Positions 47,687 through 58,583 are shown, counted from the stretch's first letter. The stretch: DNA of 64,000 nucleotides from Candidatus Ichthyocystis sparus (GCF_900078745.1 NZ_FKII01000049.1:172744-236743), one strand, 5' to 3'. Notes: generated by a model not told the origin, from the letters alone. Numbers and translations: made by a program.

Positions 47687-48094
47687 TACGGCCCCAAATT
47701 CCTCAACAACTCTCCATTGTGCTCTAATCACTGGAATTATGACCAGCTGAGCAACCCTATCCATGGGCTCAATGGAAAAGCTTTTGTCAGACCTATTCCA
47801 CAAAGACACTTGCAAAGATCCCTGATAATCAGAGTCTATAAGACCTATAGTATTACCCAATATAATGCCGTGATTGTGCCCTAAGCCAGACCTTGGTAAC
47901 AAAACTGCAGCATACTGACTATCATCAATACTAAAACTTATACCACTGGGAACAAGTGCAGACTGCCTAGGACCTAAAATTATCGGAGCATCGATACAGG
48001 CACGAATGTCCATACCAGCAGAACCGTCCGTAGCATACGTAGGCATGCAGTCGCGAATTCTTTCATCTAAAATTTTAACATCTATCGATAGCAT
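47645..48094 (-). CDS. dut: dUTP diphosphatase
   Basis: Dut cleaves dUTP to dUMP, keeping uracil out of DNA. From the ATG at 48094 (GAGGG about five bases upstream) the 149-residue product has the trimeric dUTPase motifs: DGSAGMDIRAC, LLPRSGLG, GNTIGLIDSDYQG, DRVAQLVI and the C-terminal GGFGSTGQ. The frame can extend ten codons but the start chosen matches the family. It overlaps coaBC by 20 bases, the common coaBC-dut pairing. Confidence 0.96.
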   Translation of the reverse strand: MLSIDVKILDERIRDCMPTYATDGSAGMDIRACIDAPIILGPRQSALVPSGISFSIDDSQYAAVLLPRSGLGHNHGIILGNTIGLIDSDYQGSLQVSLWNRSDKSFSIEPMDRVAQLVIIPVIRAQWRVVEEFGAVSGRAAGGFGSTGQ

Positions 48095-49328
48095 ATTGAC
48101 CCTCATTAATCTTATGACAATCATCCGTTGCCGTCATTAGGAAATGTATATGACTCATAATCTGCCTAGCTACAACTATCTTAGAGTTCTCCTGAAGTGG
48201 TGTTCTACCATACTTGTCATAAAGTACTACGATATTGCTATCCTTACCAATTGAGTCACTAGCCCAATTTCCCACTATTAACGACACGTTCTTGTTAACA
48301 CGTTTTCTCTCAGATTTCTCATCTAAATCATTAGTCTCACAGCAAAAACCAACGCAAAATAAATTAGCAAACTCCTTTGCAACAGAAGCAAGTATGTCAA
48401 CGCCCCTCCTTAGTCTAATGGTTAGCTCATCCTGCTTAGGAAGCTTTACATCCGAATAATCCACGGGAACATAATCAGAAACAGAGGCTGCAGATATAAA
48501 CACATCCTGCTCACACACATGTTTCATTACAGCACTGTACATCTCTTCTAGGGTGCTAACATTGATCGTAGAAACAGATGTAGGAAGGGAAATACAAACC
48601 GGCCCAGATATTAGAGTAACTTCGGCACCCATGTCACGAGCTGCTTCAGCTAGTCTATACCCCATTTTACCCGAACCACGATTTGTTAAGCATCGAACAG
48701 CATCAATCTTCTCTACAGTAGGACCAGCCGTAATCATAATTTTTTTGCCACTAAAAATACCCCTGGCAAAAATAGTATTTTCCACGTAAGAGAAAATGTC
48801 TCTAGGCTCGCGAGAACGACCCATACCATACTCACCACAAGCTTGCTCGCCGTTATCTGGATCTATAATATGTACCCCATCATCTGCAAGAACGCTTACG
48901 TTCCTTTGTGTGGCAGAATTGCACCACATCTGTAAATTCATCGACGGAGCAACAATCAGAGGAACCTTCCTTGCCAAAGCGGTTGTCAAGAGCAAGTTGT
49001 CAGAAATACCGTGTGCCAATTTTGCAATAAAATCTGCAGTTGCTGGAGTAACTAAGATAACGTCGACATCCCTCGACAGCTGAATATGAGGCATACCAGA
49101 ATACGACTCATAGCTACCAGAATCGTCCACCCATACATTTTGATGTGTAACAGCCTTAAACATAGATGGATGAATCATTCTTTCAGCATTGGGGGACATA
49201 ATAACCTCAACTCCCCATCCATTCTTCACCATAATCCTAGCTAATTCCAGGGACTTATAGGCCGCAATGCCAGCAGTCACCCCAAGAGCAACTCGATATT
49301 TCTGCCTTTGCTGATCGTATGGTTGCAT
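48075..49328 (-). CDS. coaBC: Bifunctional CoaBC (PPC decarboxylase / PPC synthetase)
   Basis: CoaBC converts 4'-phosphopantothenate to 4'-phosphopantetheine for coenzyme A. From the ATG at 49328 (GAGG six bases upstream) it has 417 residues. The CoaC half has GVTAGIAAYKSLEL, the catalytic His region GMPHIQLSR, and APSMNLQMW. The CoaB half begins near 195 with ITAGPTVEKIDAVRCLTNRGSGKMG and has SAASVSDY. Intact. Confidence 0.95.
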   Translation of the reverse strand: MQPYDQQRQKYRVALGVTAGIAAYKSLELARIMVKNGWGVEVIMSPNAERMIHPSMFKAVTHQNVWVDDSGSYESYSGMPHIQLSRDVDVILVTPATADFIAKLAHGISDNLLLTTALARKVPLIVAPSMNLQMWCNSATQRNVSVLADDGVHIIDPDNGEQACGEYGMGRSREPRDIFSYVENTIFARGIFSGKKIMITAGPTVEKIDAVRCLTNRGSGKMGYRLAEAARDMGAEVTLISGPVCISLPTSVSTINVSTLEEMYSAVMKHVCEQDVFISAASVSDYVPVDYSDVKLPKQDELTIRLRRGVDILASVAKEFANLFCVGFCCETNDLDEKSERKRVNKNVSLIVGNWASDSIGKDSNIVVLYDKYGRTPLQENSKIVVARQIMSHIHFLMTATDDCHKINEGQYAIDRC

Positions 49329-49431
49329 TAATAACCTCAAAAATAACAGTCGTGTACCAAATAAATGCGCAACAACCACTACCACGGTTTGGGTCTCAAA
49401 TAAAGCAAAAAATCAAAACCTTAACCTTAAT

Positions 49432-49899
49432 CTAGCCATTGTACAGTTTCTGACGTATTTCACGACGATGCTGCGCATCTATGCTCAAAGCAGTAGTAGG
49501 TCTAGCAAGCAAACGCCTAATTCCTATGGGCTCACCTGTCTCCTCACACCAACCATAGGAACCGTCCTCAATCCTCTTTAAAGCATTATTAATCTTAGAA
49601 AGCAACCTACTTTCTCGATCACGTGTCCTCAACTCCAAGGCATACTCTTCTTCTATAGTAGCTCTATCCACAATATCAGGAAGCACAGGAGTATCTCGTA
49701 GTTTTTCAGCAGTCTTATCAACATTATCAAGCAATTCAGAACGCATTTTCTCAAGCTTGTGACGAAAAAACTTTATCTGCTCAGAATTCATATACTCGTC
49801 CTCAGTCATACTAAGCAGAACTTCCTCAGTGATAATGGTATCATCGCTCTTCTTTTTATGATCATTGATAGCTCTGCTGTCTCCATCATTACTCGTCAT
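49432..49899 (-). CDS. dksA: RNA polymerase-binding transcription factor DksA
   Basis: DksA works with ppGpp at RNA polymerase to reset transcription under starvation. From the ATG at 49899 (GGGAG nine bases upstream) it has 155 residues. The coiled-coil tip DRATIEEEYALELRTRDRE is conserved. In the zinc-finger region only one Cys remains (GWCEETGEPIG, then ALSIDAQ), the usual state in betaproteobacterial DksA. An N-terminal extension of about 25 polar residues is present. Confidence 0.95.
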   Translation of the reverse strand: MTSNDGDSRAINDHKKKSDDTIITEEVLLSMTEDEYMNSEQIKFFRHKLEKMRSELLDNVDKTAEKLRDTPVLPDIVDRATIEEEYALELRTRDRESRLLSKINNALKRIEDGSYGWCEETGEPIGIRRLLARPTTALSIDAQHRREIRQKLYNG

Positions 49900-50063
49900 A
49901 AACCGAAACTCCCATAGTGCAGGCACCGATAAACAACTCTGTCAATCATTAGAAAATAACCCAAATCACTTATGCTCTGGTGGATATTTCCCGCCAAACT
50001 GAGTGCTACGAGATCATATCACAAGAGTATTTAGACAGCGAGTAGTCAGTAAGTGGGGAAATT

Positions 50064-50140
50064 TGGCGCGCCCGGCAGGATTTGAACCCACGACCCCTTG
50101 GTTCGTAGCCAAGTACTCTATCCAACTGAGCTACGGGCGC
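50064..50140 (-). tRNA. tRNA-Arg (anticodon ACG)
   Basis: The 77-nt cloverleaf reads GCGCCCG at the acceptor, GTAGCTCAGTTGGATAGAG for the D arm, anticodon stem TTGG/CCAA with loop CTACGAA, T arm GTGGGTTCAAATCC, and CGGGCGC closing the acceptor. Discriminator G and an encoded CCA (50064-50066) follow. It matches E. coli tRNA-Arg(ACG) in layout; A34 would be edited to inosine. Confidence 0.97.
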
Positions 50141-50282
50141 ATGAGGAGCAGCTAGCCATTATCACACTTACAGGACAGTCTTTGCAAGTGAGAATATAGA
50201 AAACTTTAAGAGGTACCATAATTTTGTTTAAATCTCTTTTTTTAGAAAAGCATAAAAGTGTTTTTATAAAGGGTAGATACAG

Positions 50283-52997
50283 TTGAACAATACAAATCAC
50301 ACCCGCAGGATAAGTAAAATACGCGCTATTCTAATTAGGTATACACGGCGGTACCTAAGGTTATCCCCTGCGTCAGCAGCATCCTTATCATTTGTATTCC
50401 TTTTCTTAGTTGCGTCAGAAAACTTTCATCGCAAAATGGTTGATGGCAGGCTTGACCGAGACGCTCTTATATATACTTCTATGGTTCACCGACAACTGCT
50501 GAATGACCAAAAATTATCATATTCTATTTTTTCCAACACAAACGAGACCACTTCAGCTAATAGCACTAATGAAGGTATGTGTAAAAGGATAGAGATGCAA
50601 TTTGTACTCAGAAGTGATCTATTAAGGATCATAGAGCTTGATAAGAATAATAAAACATTTCTATCGTGCGGTCCATTCTCCCAGCATAAAAGTGAAATCG
50701 AAAATAAAATATCTGATTTTTCTGAAAAGAATTCTAGAGTCATACGTAAACCAGGAACTAGCATAGTTATGGGTAGGATAGAAAATTTTCCCGAATCATA
50801 CTATTTTGTTGTCTACTATCCTCACTTCGATAGCGGTAATTATGTAGGCACATCTGCCTTCTTGTACCACACACAAAACTTCTTCTCAGAGATTATCTCA
50901 CCCTACATAAATAATAGAGCATGTATAAAAATAATTAGCGATTTTGATAATTACGTACTAGCTGCGAGTAGCAATTGCTCTATAAGCGTAGGCAGAAAAA
51001 ATACTAGCTTTCCATACGAAAGGATAACTACCGTAAAAGACAATGAGCAATCAATAAATGTTCTTGTTAAAGAACAAGAAATAACATACTTTTTGCGGGA
51101 AGATTATGTGCGCCTGTCAATTTGGTTAATGTTATTTATCATTTTATCTGTTTCACTTTTTTATAGGGGTAAAAGCAAATACATTGAGTCTCAGAAACAA
51201 GATATATTGAGTCTATCAATGGCGGCGTTGTGTGTATTTGATAAAGACTTTCGGTTCCGTCAAGTAAACGAGATTTTTACCAGCTATGCTGGATCAATAC
51301 TACAGGTAATAGGACAGAAATTAATTCAGTTTGTGTCAGAAGAATATAAGGAATTAGTTGCTGATAAATTGTCAAAAATTTCATCAGGACCAGTAAGCCG
51401 TGTATTCTTTGAGGCTGAGTTTATATTTAAAAATCCATCAGATTCTGAAGATACGTATAATGACACTTACTGGCTAGTATGGGAAATACATAGATCTAGT
51501 TGTGGAGAATACTTTACCGCTATTGCTCAAGACCTAACAGCTCACAAGAAAATCGCAAAAGCACTACAAAAAGAAAAAGCTTTCGGGCAAGCTATAGGAG
51601 ATTCAATGATCACTGGGGTTCAGGTAACAGACATGAAATGTACTGTTACGTATGTAAATCCCGCATTCTCAGCTATGACTGGATACTCAAGAAAGGAGTG
51701 CCTAGGAACTTCTCTACCGTTTCCATATGAGATTACCCAAGGACAATTCTCTCTTGAAGAATTTATCAATGAAGGATGTAACAAATCCTCCTTTGGTAAC
51801 AGTTTAGAAGTACGGGTAATAAGAAAGGATGGCACTAGCTTTGAGGCACACTTATACGTATCTCCATTAACAGATCAGAATAAAAAAACTTTCGGATGGA
51901 TTGTCTCAGTTATTGATGTTACAGAAAAAAACCGTGTTCGTCGTATACTTGAGAGCAGTCACCAACAGTTTACTACAGTAGTAAACTCCCTAGAGGCCGC
52001 GGTTTGTGTTTTTGATCATCTAAAGCCAAAAGTACTATTTTATAATGCTTATTACTATAAAAATTTTGGATCATCTCCTGATATGCATTTACAATTGTCT
52101 AGGGGCATTCCTAAGGCTGCAAGATCAGGATCAGATCAATGTGCCTCAGGAGAAGTATACCTGGAACAGCTACAGCGGTGGTTTGAAGTTAGGGTGAGAC
52201 TAATTCCATGGGTAGATGGCAATAAGAACGTAGTTATGTCAGTTTCAACTGATATAACTAAAAGAAAAACTGCTGAGCAATTGTACCAACAACAACAAGA
52301 AAAAGTTCAACAAACATCGCACTTGATAACTATGGGTGAAATGGCATCATCACTGTCTCACGAGCTAAACCAACCACTGACTGCCATTTCCAACTACAGT
52401 ACAGGGTCAATTTCTCGACTTGAGTCTGGAACAATGAGTTTGGAAGAAGTACTAAAGGTACTGCGTAAAACTGCCTTTCAGGCGGAAAGAGCAGGTAGAA
52501 TTATCCGTAGCATCAGGGATTTTGTAAAGAAAAATGAACCGAGGTTTTTTCTGTGCAACATGAGTGAACTTTTAGCAGAAGCAGTTGAGTTTACTGAAGT
52601 TGATGCATCAAAGAAAAATATATCCATAGATTTACTTATAGATGGTAGTTTACCTAGAATAAGTGTAGACCCTATATTAATTCAGCAGGTTTTAATTAAC
52701 CTTATTAAAAATGCCTCAGATGCAATGCAGGATAGTACTGATCGTGTTATTCGTGTTATAGCAACCTCACATGACGAAGTATTAGAGATTTCAGTAATAG
52801 ACAAAGGACATGGGATTAACCCTGATATAGTAGATAAATTATTTGCACCATTCTTCACTACAAAAACAGAGGGAATGGGAATGGGCCTCAATATATGCAG
52901 GTCCATAATAGAATACCATAAGGGTAGGCTGTGGGCTGAAAATAATCCGGGTGGGGGAAGTACTTTTCGTTTTACCCTTCCTTGCGTAATAGAGTAA
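50283..52997 (+). CDS. Membrane PAS-domain sensor histidine kinase
   Basis: 904 residues from a TTG with AAAGGG upstream. Transmembrane segments at about 31-47 and 277-294 enclose a periplasmic sensor region. Three PAS domains follow at about 305-420, 430-548 and 558-662. The kinase core has the H-box SLSHELNQPLT with His693, the N-box INLIKNASD (to Asn810), DKGHGI, FFTTKTEGMGMGLNI and GGGSTF. The H-box type and the FixJ-like regulator just downstream (53124) make them a FixL/FixJ-style pair. No PAS heme ligand can be asserted, so oxygen sensing is not shown. Confidence 0.9.
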   Translation: MNNTNHTRRISKIRAILIRYTRRYLRLSPASAASLSFVFLFLVASENFHRKMVDGRLDRDALIYTSMVHRQLLNDQKLSYSIFSNTNETTSANSTNEGMCKRIEMQFVLRSDLLRIIELDKNNKTFLSCGPFSQHKSEIENKISDFSEKNSRVIRKPGTSIVMGRIENFPESYYFVVYYPHFDSGNYVGTSAFLYHTQNFFSEIISPYINNRACIKIISDFDNYVLAASSNCSISVGRKNTSFPYERITTVKDNEQSINVLVKEQEITYFLREDYVRLSIWLMLFIILSVSLFYRGKSKYIESQKQDILSLSMAALCVFDKDFRFRQVNEIFTSYAGSILQVIGQKLIQFVSEEYKELVADKLSKISSGPVSRVFFEAEFIFKNPSDSEDTYNDTYWLVWEIHRSSCGEYFTAIAQDLTAHKKIAKALQKEKAFGQAIGDSMITGVQVTDMKCTVTYVNPAFSAMTGYSRKECLGTSLPFPYEITQGQFSLEEFINEGCNKSSFGNSLEVRVIRKDGTSFEAHLYVSPLTDQNKKTFGWIVSVIDVTEKNRVRRILESSHQQFTTVVNSLEAAVCVFDHLKPKVLFYNAYYYKNFGSSPDMHLQLSRGIPKAARSGSDQCASGEVYLEQLQRWFEVRVRLIPWVDGNKNVVMSVSTDITKRKTAEQLYQQQQEKVQQTSHLITMGEMASSLSHELNQPLTAISNYSTGSISRLESGTMSLEEVLKVLRKTAFQAERAGRIIRSIRDFVKKNEPRFFLCNMSELLAEAVEFTEVDASKKNISIDLLIDGSLPRISVDPILIQQVLINLIKNASDAMQDSTDRVIRVIATSHDEVLEISVIDKGHGINPDIVDKLFAPFFTTKTEGMGMGLNICRSIIEYHKGRLWAENNPGGGSTFRFTLPCVIE

Positions 52998-53123
52998 CTG
53001 GTGTTACGGTGTCTTATTCGTTTACCATATACCATAGATACATATATTTCTTCGAAATCGAAAGTTATGGCTTATGAGTAGTCAAGACTTGATAATAATT
53101 TTTAATCACTAAGGTGACTTGAT

Positions 53124-53792
53124 ATGCGTAGCGACGTAACGATTTTCGTTGTTGATGATGATGAGGCGGTTCGGGATTCATTTTCCTGGACATTAGAAGG
53201 GGCTGGATACAACGTCTCCTGCTACACTTCCGCTGATGCTTTTTTGGAAAAATATGACACCTCTAAGCCTGGTTGTTTGCTATTGGATGTTCGAATGCCA
53301 GGCATGAGTGGTTTGGAACTTCAGGAGGTTTTGCTTTCTAGAATGAAGCCAGAGGACTTTCCTTTGCCAGTGATATTTGTCACTGGACATGGTGATATCC
53401 AGATGGCAGTTAAAACGATGAAAAGGGGTGCCATAGATTTCATCGAAAAACCATTCAAGGACAAGGATCTTTTCGGTCTCATAGACAGAGCCATCGAGCG
53501 TGCCATGTCTAACTGGGAGGAAAGAGGAACTAGGGCAAGAAGCGCCCGCTTATTAGATCAGTTAACCCCTCGCGAACGTGAAGTTTTAGATTGTGTAGTG
53601 GCTGGAAAATTAAATAAACAGATTGCTGATCAGCTTGGAATAAGCATAAAAACCGTGGAGGCTCACCGCTCCCATGTTATGAGCAAATTAGGTGCTCGTA
53701 GCGTTGCGGAAGCGGTACAAATTGTCCTGGGGCAAAACATTAAGAAGAGCGGTATTACTCATAATAATGATAATCCCACAAGTAACGGCTGA
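53124..53792 (+). CDS. FixJ-like response regulator
   Basis: 222 residues. The receiver domain (5-120) has VVDDDEAVR, phospho-acceptor Asp55 in LLLDVRMPG, VTGHGD and the KPF lysine. A LuxR/FixJ helix-turn-helix covers about 143-205 (LTPREREVLDCVVAGKLNKQIADQLGIS, TVEAHRSHVMSKLGA). It is 126 bases downstream of the kinase on the same strand. Target genes are unknown. A retained two-component pair is notable in a genome that otherwise looks reduced. Confidence 0.93.
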   Translation: MRSDVTIFVVDDDEAVRDSFSWTLEGAGYNVSCYTSADAFLEKYDTSKPGCLLLDVRMPGMSGLELQEVLLSRMKPEDFPLPVIFVTGHGDIQMAVKTMKRGAIDFIEKPFKDKDLFGLIDRAIERAMSNWEERGTRARSARLLDQLTPREREVLDCVVAGKLNKQIADQLGISIKTVEAHRSHVMSKLGARSVAEAVQIVLGQNIKKSGITHNNDNPTSNG

Positions 53793-53798
53793 GTTCAT

Positions 53799-54575
53799 TT
53801 AGGCTTTTATTTCAGCAACCACTGGGGCATGGTCGGAAGGACGCTCTTCCTTGCGTAGTTTAAGGTCTACAGAACAAGATACGGCATCGGATTCGTGTTT
53901 CGTGTCTATTAGTATGTGATCTATGCGAGCCCCTTTGTTTTGCCTAAAAGACCCACCTCTATAGTCCCACCATGAGTATTGTTCTTCTGTTGGATGTAAT
54001 CTGCGAAAAATATCTATAAAACCTGCATCTAACACTGATTTAAAACACTCTTTCTCCTCTGAAGTACATAAAATTCTGTTTTCGAAGAGTGTATGATCAT
54101 ATATATCTATTTCATCAGGAGCTATGTTAAAATCTCCAAATACAACACACCTGTTCCCATAATTATTTATTTCCTTTAGATATAAGATTAGGTGCTTGTA
54201 CCAGAGCATTTTATACGAAAAAGATGGAGTACCTCTTTCCTTGCCATTAGGACAATAGAGATTAATAAAACATCCATATTCAGTTTCTATGCTTATTGCA
54301 CGTCTTTGCTCATCATTAAATGCGGGAAGTCCATTGTATTGTCGTAAAATATGATATTTACTAAGAATTGCAACACCATTGAAAGTCTTCTGTCCATACC
54401 AAGCAGACTCATAACCCTTGTCTTTAAACAAATCTACTGGAAAATCCTCGTGCTGCATTTTTAGTTCTTGCAGACCAATAATGTCCGGCTTGTGCTCGTC
54501 CAACCATTCTAACAAATACGGCATTCGCACTCTAAGTGAATTAACGTTCCAAGTTACTATTTTCAATGTAGGCAT
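53799..54575 (-). CDS. xthA: Exodeoxyribonuclease III (AP endonuclease)
   Basis: XthA repairs abasic sites and damaged 3' ends. The 258-residue EEP-family enzyme has TWNVNSLR, the metal ligand Glu in LQELK, LYCPNG, GDFNIAP, WDYR, RIDHIL and the catalytic PSDHAPV near the C-terminus. AGGAG sits nine bases before the ATG. Convergent with the response regulator with a six-base gap. Confidence 0.96.
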   Translation of the reverse strand: MPTLKIVTWNVNSLRVRMPYLLEWLDEHKPDIIGLQELKMQHEDFPVDLFKDKGYESAWYGQKTFNGVAILSKYHILRQYNGLPAFNDEQRRAISIETEYGCFINLYCPNGKERGTPSFSYKMLWYKHLILYLKEINNYGNRCVVFGDFNIAPDEIDIYDHTLFENRILCTSEEKECFKSVLDAGFIDIFRRLHPTEEQYSWWDYRGGSFRQNKGARIDHILIDTKHESDAVSCSVDLKLRKEERPSDHAPVVAEIKA

Positions 54576-55035
54576 GAATATACACTCCTATAAATCAACA
54601 AACATATAGTCACGCCTTATATAAATTTTGTCTAGTATGACTGCACACGAATACAACGTAAGTTGCATAGAGTACACTTAAGCATTTGTTCCTTATAGTA
54701 TATAACACATAATTCTCCTATCAAGGGTAGGCTTATAGGCTAATGTTTTTCCTTACATCCTTACTAACGCATCTCCTACTTAAAAGTTAGGATTAACAAT
54801 GTACTTAAAAAAACATCCATAAAAATATTATCTGTATAACTGCTTGTATTTAGGTAGTTGCGAATTGTCAGAAAAGTTAAATGAAGCATAAAACAATAGT
54901 TTCTAATATTAATTATCAGCCTAGTATAGATTAATATCTATTTTAAGTATATATGGTATATATAATTAAAGATTTGTTGGAATCGACAACGGCAACATAA
55001 ATACATACATCGTAGGCTGATTTGATGAGTAATGA
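54576..55035. other. AT-rich gap between xthA and the family B locus
   Basis: No gene or structured RNA is supportable. It marks the junction from core genes to the large unknown family B genes. Confidence 0.45.
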
Positions 55036-57372
55036 TCATATGGCATAGCAATGATCAAGATCATGATTTGTTTTTTGACTTTCTTGCTTGATTTTATTTT
55101 TTTTGAGAGTTTTATCAACAGAAATTATATCTCTTGCGGCTTCAACGCACTCGTTCATTATAGAACTAGAAATTGCTTTCAATAAGGCATCTATTGACTC
55201 TCCCAACTCTAACACCACTTCATCAGGACCCAAAACCAAAATGGATTTGGTAATAAACACTTTAATTTTGTCATACACCCATGGAGTAAATTCATCCGCT
55301 ACTGATTCATAAATATTAGAATTAGATACAAAATTCGTTGAGTCACCTGACATAACCCTTATGTAACATGATTTATCAATTTCTCTAACAATTTTATAAA
55401 GCAAATCCAACTTTACAGAATAAATTTTTGATACATCTACATTTGATACAGCAAAATCAAAATTACCAAATTTTGTAAAAAGGGTATTTTTGAAGTAAAA
55501 AAGTAAAAACCCCAACTCCATCTCGGCACTTTTTACCTTTTTACGAAAATCATCAATAGAATTTGATAATATGCCCCTAATCATGCATCTAGAAAGATTC
55601 ATACTTTTACTTTTATTTTCACAAATAACTGATATCCTCCTGGGGAAAATATCTCTAAATTTCCTAATAGTGACTAAACGACTAATAGCATCCTTTACAT
55701 TTTCAACTACATTATCAGAAAATATTTCAGAACACACTTCGCAAATGTTCATTCCTACATAAGGATAAATTGAACTAATTCTACTATCTATTACTTCCAA
55801 AAATTTTATACTTGATATAACGGAAAGAAATAAATCAAACATTCCAGCCCGCACATTACTCTCTAACGTAAAACTCGATTGTGTACTCATGACTAGTGCA
55901 CTTGTACCTAGATTATTAACCACCATATTTTTTATATCACATGCCATTGATAAACAAATAGGAGCAAACATCCTCATAAGATAGTATCCAAATCCGTTAC
56001 CAATATAATTATTACTATCATTAATTAAATAATTTAGTAATTCATAACAACTATTACTACGAATACCTTCATTTAAAGTTGTCGACTCTAAAAATTTATC
56101 TGACTTATACACTCTCCTTTTAATAACTTTCTTCCTAGCAGATATCCTATAACACACCTCACATCTTAAAGAATACGATACTCTTGTTATTAATTCATCC
56201 CTGGCAGAAACAGGCAAAGATACAACGGTTCCGTCTTGGTCCAAAATAGGAAATTCTTTCTTAAACATGTCATCAAACAAACACTCCAAATCCTTTATGC
56301 GTAAATTTACCAATTCAAAAGCTTCTGGAATATCTATTTTGATAAATGTAAAACAACTCTTATTTCTTGCCCTTGCCCCAAAAAGCATACTAACTAAATA
56401 TTTATTTTCCAAAAAACATATATCGCAAAAAATCTTCCTACTAAAATCTGATACACTTTGTGCAATTGGAGAAAATATTCTCATATCAAACCAGGAAACC
56501 TCTTTGAAGAATACTCCCTTTAGAAAAGAACTAGAAGTAATCAATTCTATAAATTTACTCACACAGTTATTAAATAAATTCACAATTGAACAGTTGACAG
56601 TATTACTTAAGTGAGCTGTAAATAAATGTTTACTATCAAGCTCTAACACAGCTTTCTTGATACTTTTATTACAACAAATCATGGCCGATTCAAGTTCTAA
56701 TTTAAGTAGATTAATCCCACTCTCATCTAAAAACATATCTCCCATGAAATTTGAATTAATCACACAAATATGTGAGCATTTTAAAAACCTATCAACTTCA
56801 TCCATCGAAAAAATAGTATCAACATGATCACAAAAAATTCTATCAATGGCACTATTTATGATGCCTATAATATAATATTTACTTACTATGAGTATTTCTT
56901 TTTTAAACAATAATGATATTAATTGATTTCTATTAATTTCAATCAACGAGCGTAACAACAATTTTAAATTAAAAAAACTACTATAAATTTTTTCGTGTAA
57001 TAAATTAATGTTAACTTTTAGTTTATAATTACTATAGGATGATGCTAACAATATAGAGTGATGCTTTGGAAGAATCGTTTCTTGTTGGTAGCTTGAGCTG
57101 CTCGGATGTTGCGATTCATCATTTTTTTCAGAACATAACGATAATAAAATGAGTGATTCCGCAGTTTCAATTTCTTTTTCTCTTGAATGTGACGATAGTA
57201 AAACAAGGGCTTCTGCAGCTTCGTTGATTTCATTTTCTTCTTCTGTAATAGCTCCTAGAGCTGTATCAACAATACCCTCCGTTTCACGTATACTATGATA
57301 ATTATCACTTACTGAACAATCGCAACCATAACAATCATGTATTACACAAGACAAAACACCTGATGGGTTCAT
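55036..57372 (-). CDS. Family B large helical protein 1
   Basis: 778 residues. The N-terminus has two short amphipathic repeats (NEAAEALVLLS and IETAESLILLS, about residues 49-75). From about 125 to the end is the family B body, collinear with the 1155-residue protein at 58584. Shared blocks include LRDxIF-like IFSPIAQSV, ENKYLVSM, NYIGNGFGYYLMRMF, YPYVGMNICEVCSEIFSDN and AVSNVDVSKIYSVKLDL. More weakly the body follows the order of family A (for example GYYLMRMFAPICLS against HFYIMKALDPLIEK). No signal peptide, membrane segment or known domain. Start codon ATG at 57372 lacks an obvious ribosome binding site. Confidence 0.75.
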   Translation of the reverse strand: MNPSGVLSCVIHDCYGCDCSVSDNYHSIRETEGIVDTALGAITEEENEINEAAEALVLLSSHSREKEIETAESLILLSLCSEKNDESQHPSSSSYQQETILPKHHSILLASSYSNYKLKVNINLLHEKIYSSFFNLKLLLRSLIEINRNQLISLLFKKEILIVSKYYIIGIINSAIDRIFCDHVDTIFSMDEVDRFLKCSHICVINSNFMGDMFLDESGINLLKLELESAMICCNKSIKKAVLELDSKHLFTAHLSNTVNCSIVNLFNNCVSKFIELITSSSFLKGVFFKEVSWFDMRIFSPIAQSVSDFSRKIFCDICFLENKYLVSMLFGARARNKSCFTFIKIDIPEAFELVNLRIKDLECLFDDMFKKEFPILDQDGTVVSLPVSARDELITRVSYSLRCEVCYRISARKKVIKRRVYKSDKFLESTTLNEGIRSNSCYELLNYLINDSNNYIGNGFGYYLMRMFAPICLSMACDIKNMVVNNLGTSALVMSTQSSFTLESNVRAGMFDLFLSVISSIKFLEVIDSRISSIYPYVGMNICEVCSEIFSDNVVENVKDAISRLVTIRKFRDIFPRRISVICENKSKSMNLSRCMIRGILSNSIDDFRKKVKSAEMELGFLLFYFKNTLFTKFGNFDFAVSNVDVSKIYSVKLDLLYKIVREIDKSCYIRVMSGDSTNFVSNSNIYESVADEFTPWVYDKIKVFITKSILVLGPDEVVLELGESIDALLKAISSSIMNECVEAARDIISVDKTLKKNKIKQESQKTNHDLDHCYAI

Positions 57373-58583
57373 AGTATGACCAAAGCTACTACTAAAGAAC
57401 TTATAATAAAAGTTGACGACAATAAGACCAAGTTAATTTAGTGAACATAATTACACAAAAATCGAACACAGGCGTACACATACAATGTATTGAAGCGACG
57501 ATTATACGCTTATTTACAACAACAAATACGCAACACAATATATTATAAGCAAAGATAAACACATTTTAGTACTAAATACATTGTAAATACAGGCGATACA
57601 ATCGTAGCATACAAAGCATTAAAAATAATGACCATACGATGCGTTGTAATTTAGAAAGATGTGTACTATAATGCCGGACGTCGGGATTTATTTACGTGTA
57701 ATACCTAACGAAACTATGTAAGTACCATAACTTAACTTTGATTTAGCCCCCCCCAAATATCAGCCTGACCTGCATCTTGACTTAGAAAACCTCTTTTCGG
57801 GAGGCTTTTGGGGAAGACGTTCTAAGCTATGTTCAAGTAGTTGATTGTGTAGCCCGAATATATATGGGAGCAAATTTACTCAAAGGTACAGCGTTGCCAT
57901 CCTATTCCACAAGAATAGCGTACCGAGATGTATCGATAAACACCCCCCTGCATACTTTTTACATGTAAAACAAGCAGTTAAAAAATGCTAAAATAAATCT
58001 AATTCACAATAGATAATAGATGAAAAATACTTACGTTTTACCAGTTATATACCAAATATCTATACTGTAAAAAAACACATCTAAAAAAACCTACATTGAA
58101 ATCTGATATTTTTTGTAGTACTAGAGAAAAATTCATGCCACACCCCAAAAGGCACTTTTGAAAAAAGTCTTGAATTAATCAAAGGTGATAAATTTTGTAA
58201 ATGCAAACAAATACTCAATAATATGTATAGTGTGTCTACAGTTAATAGATGTACTAATAAAAACAAACAGGCATCATATTACCAATTAGAAAGGTAGAAA
58301 ATACCTAATACATCTACAAATGAAGCAATGAACCTGCCCAAAGAGTTAAAAATTATAAAAAAACAAAGGACTATCATTAAGAAATAACTTCAAACTACAA
58401 AAGGTCACACTTTTATGAAGGATAAAGACTGCACGAAAATTAACAACGCAACAACTTAAAAAGTGCCGTGAAAATTAGTCTTGCAAATGTCATTAACTTA
58501 ATATATGCACACATAATTACAAAAAAATCATAAAGTCAAAACCACAAACTATGCCTCCGTATGTATAACATTTTATGACTCTC
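57373..58583. pseudogene. Gap with a decayed family B fragment
   Basis: Minus-strand DNA from about 58040 to 58220 matches the family B stretch around 59905-60075 (ACCAAATATCT, GAAAAATTTC-like, CTTTTGAAAAAAGTCTT). All of 58040-58540 has a sister copy at 62640-63120. Stops make it non-coding. The part 57373-58040 shows no supportable feature. Confidence 0.6.

Noticed and set aside
49432..49899. Loss of zinc-finger cysteines in DksA as a novelty
   Set aside because: Betaproteobacterial DksA proteins commonly have this CEETGEPIG form, so it is a lineage mark rather than an oddity.
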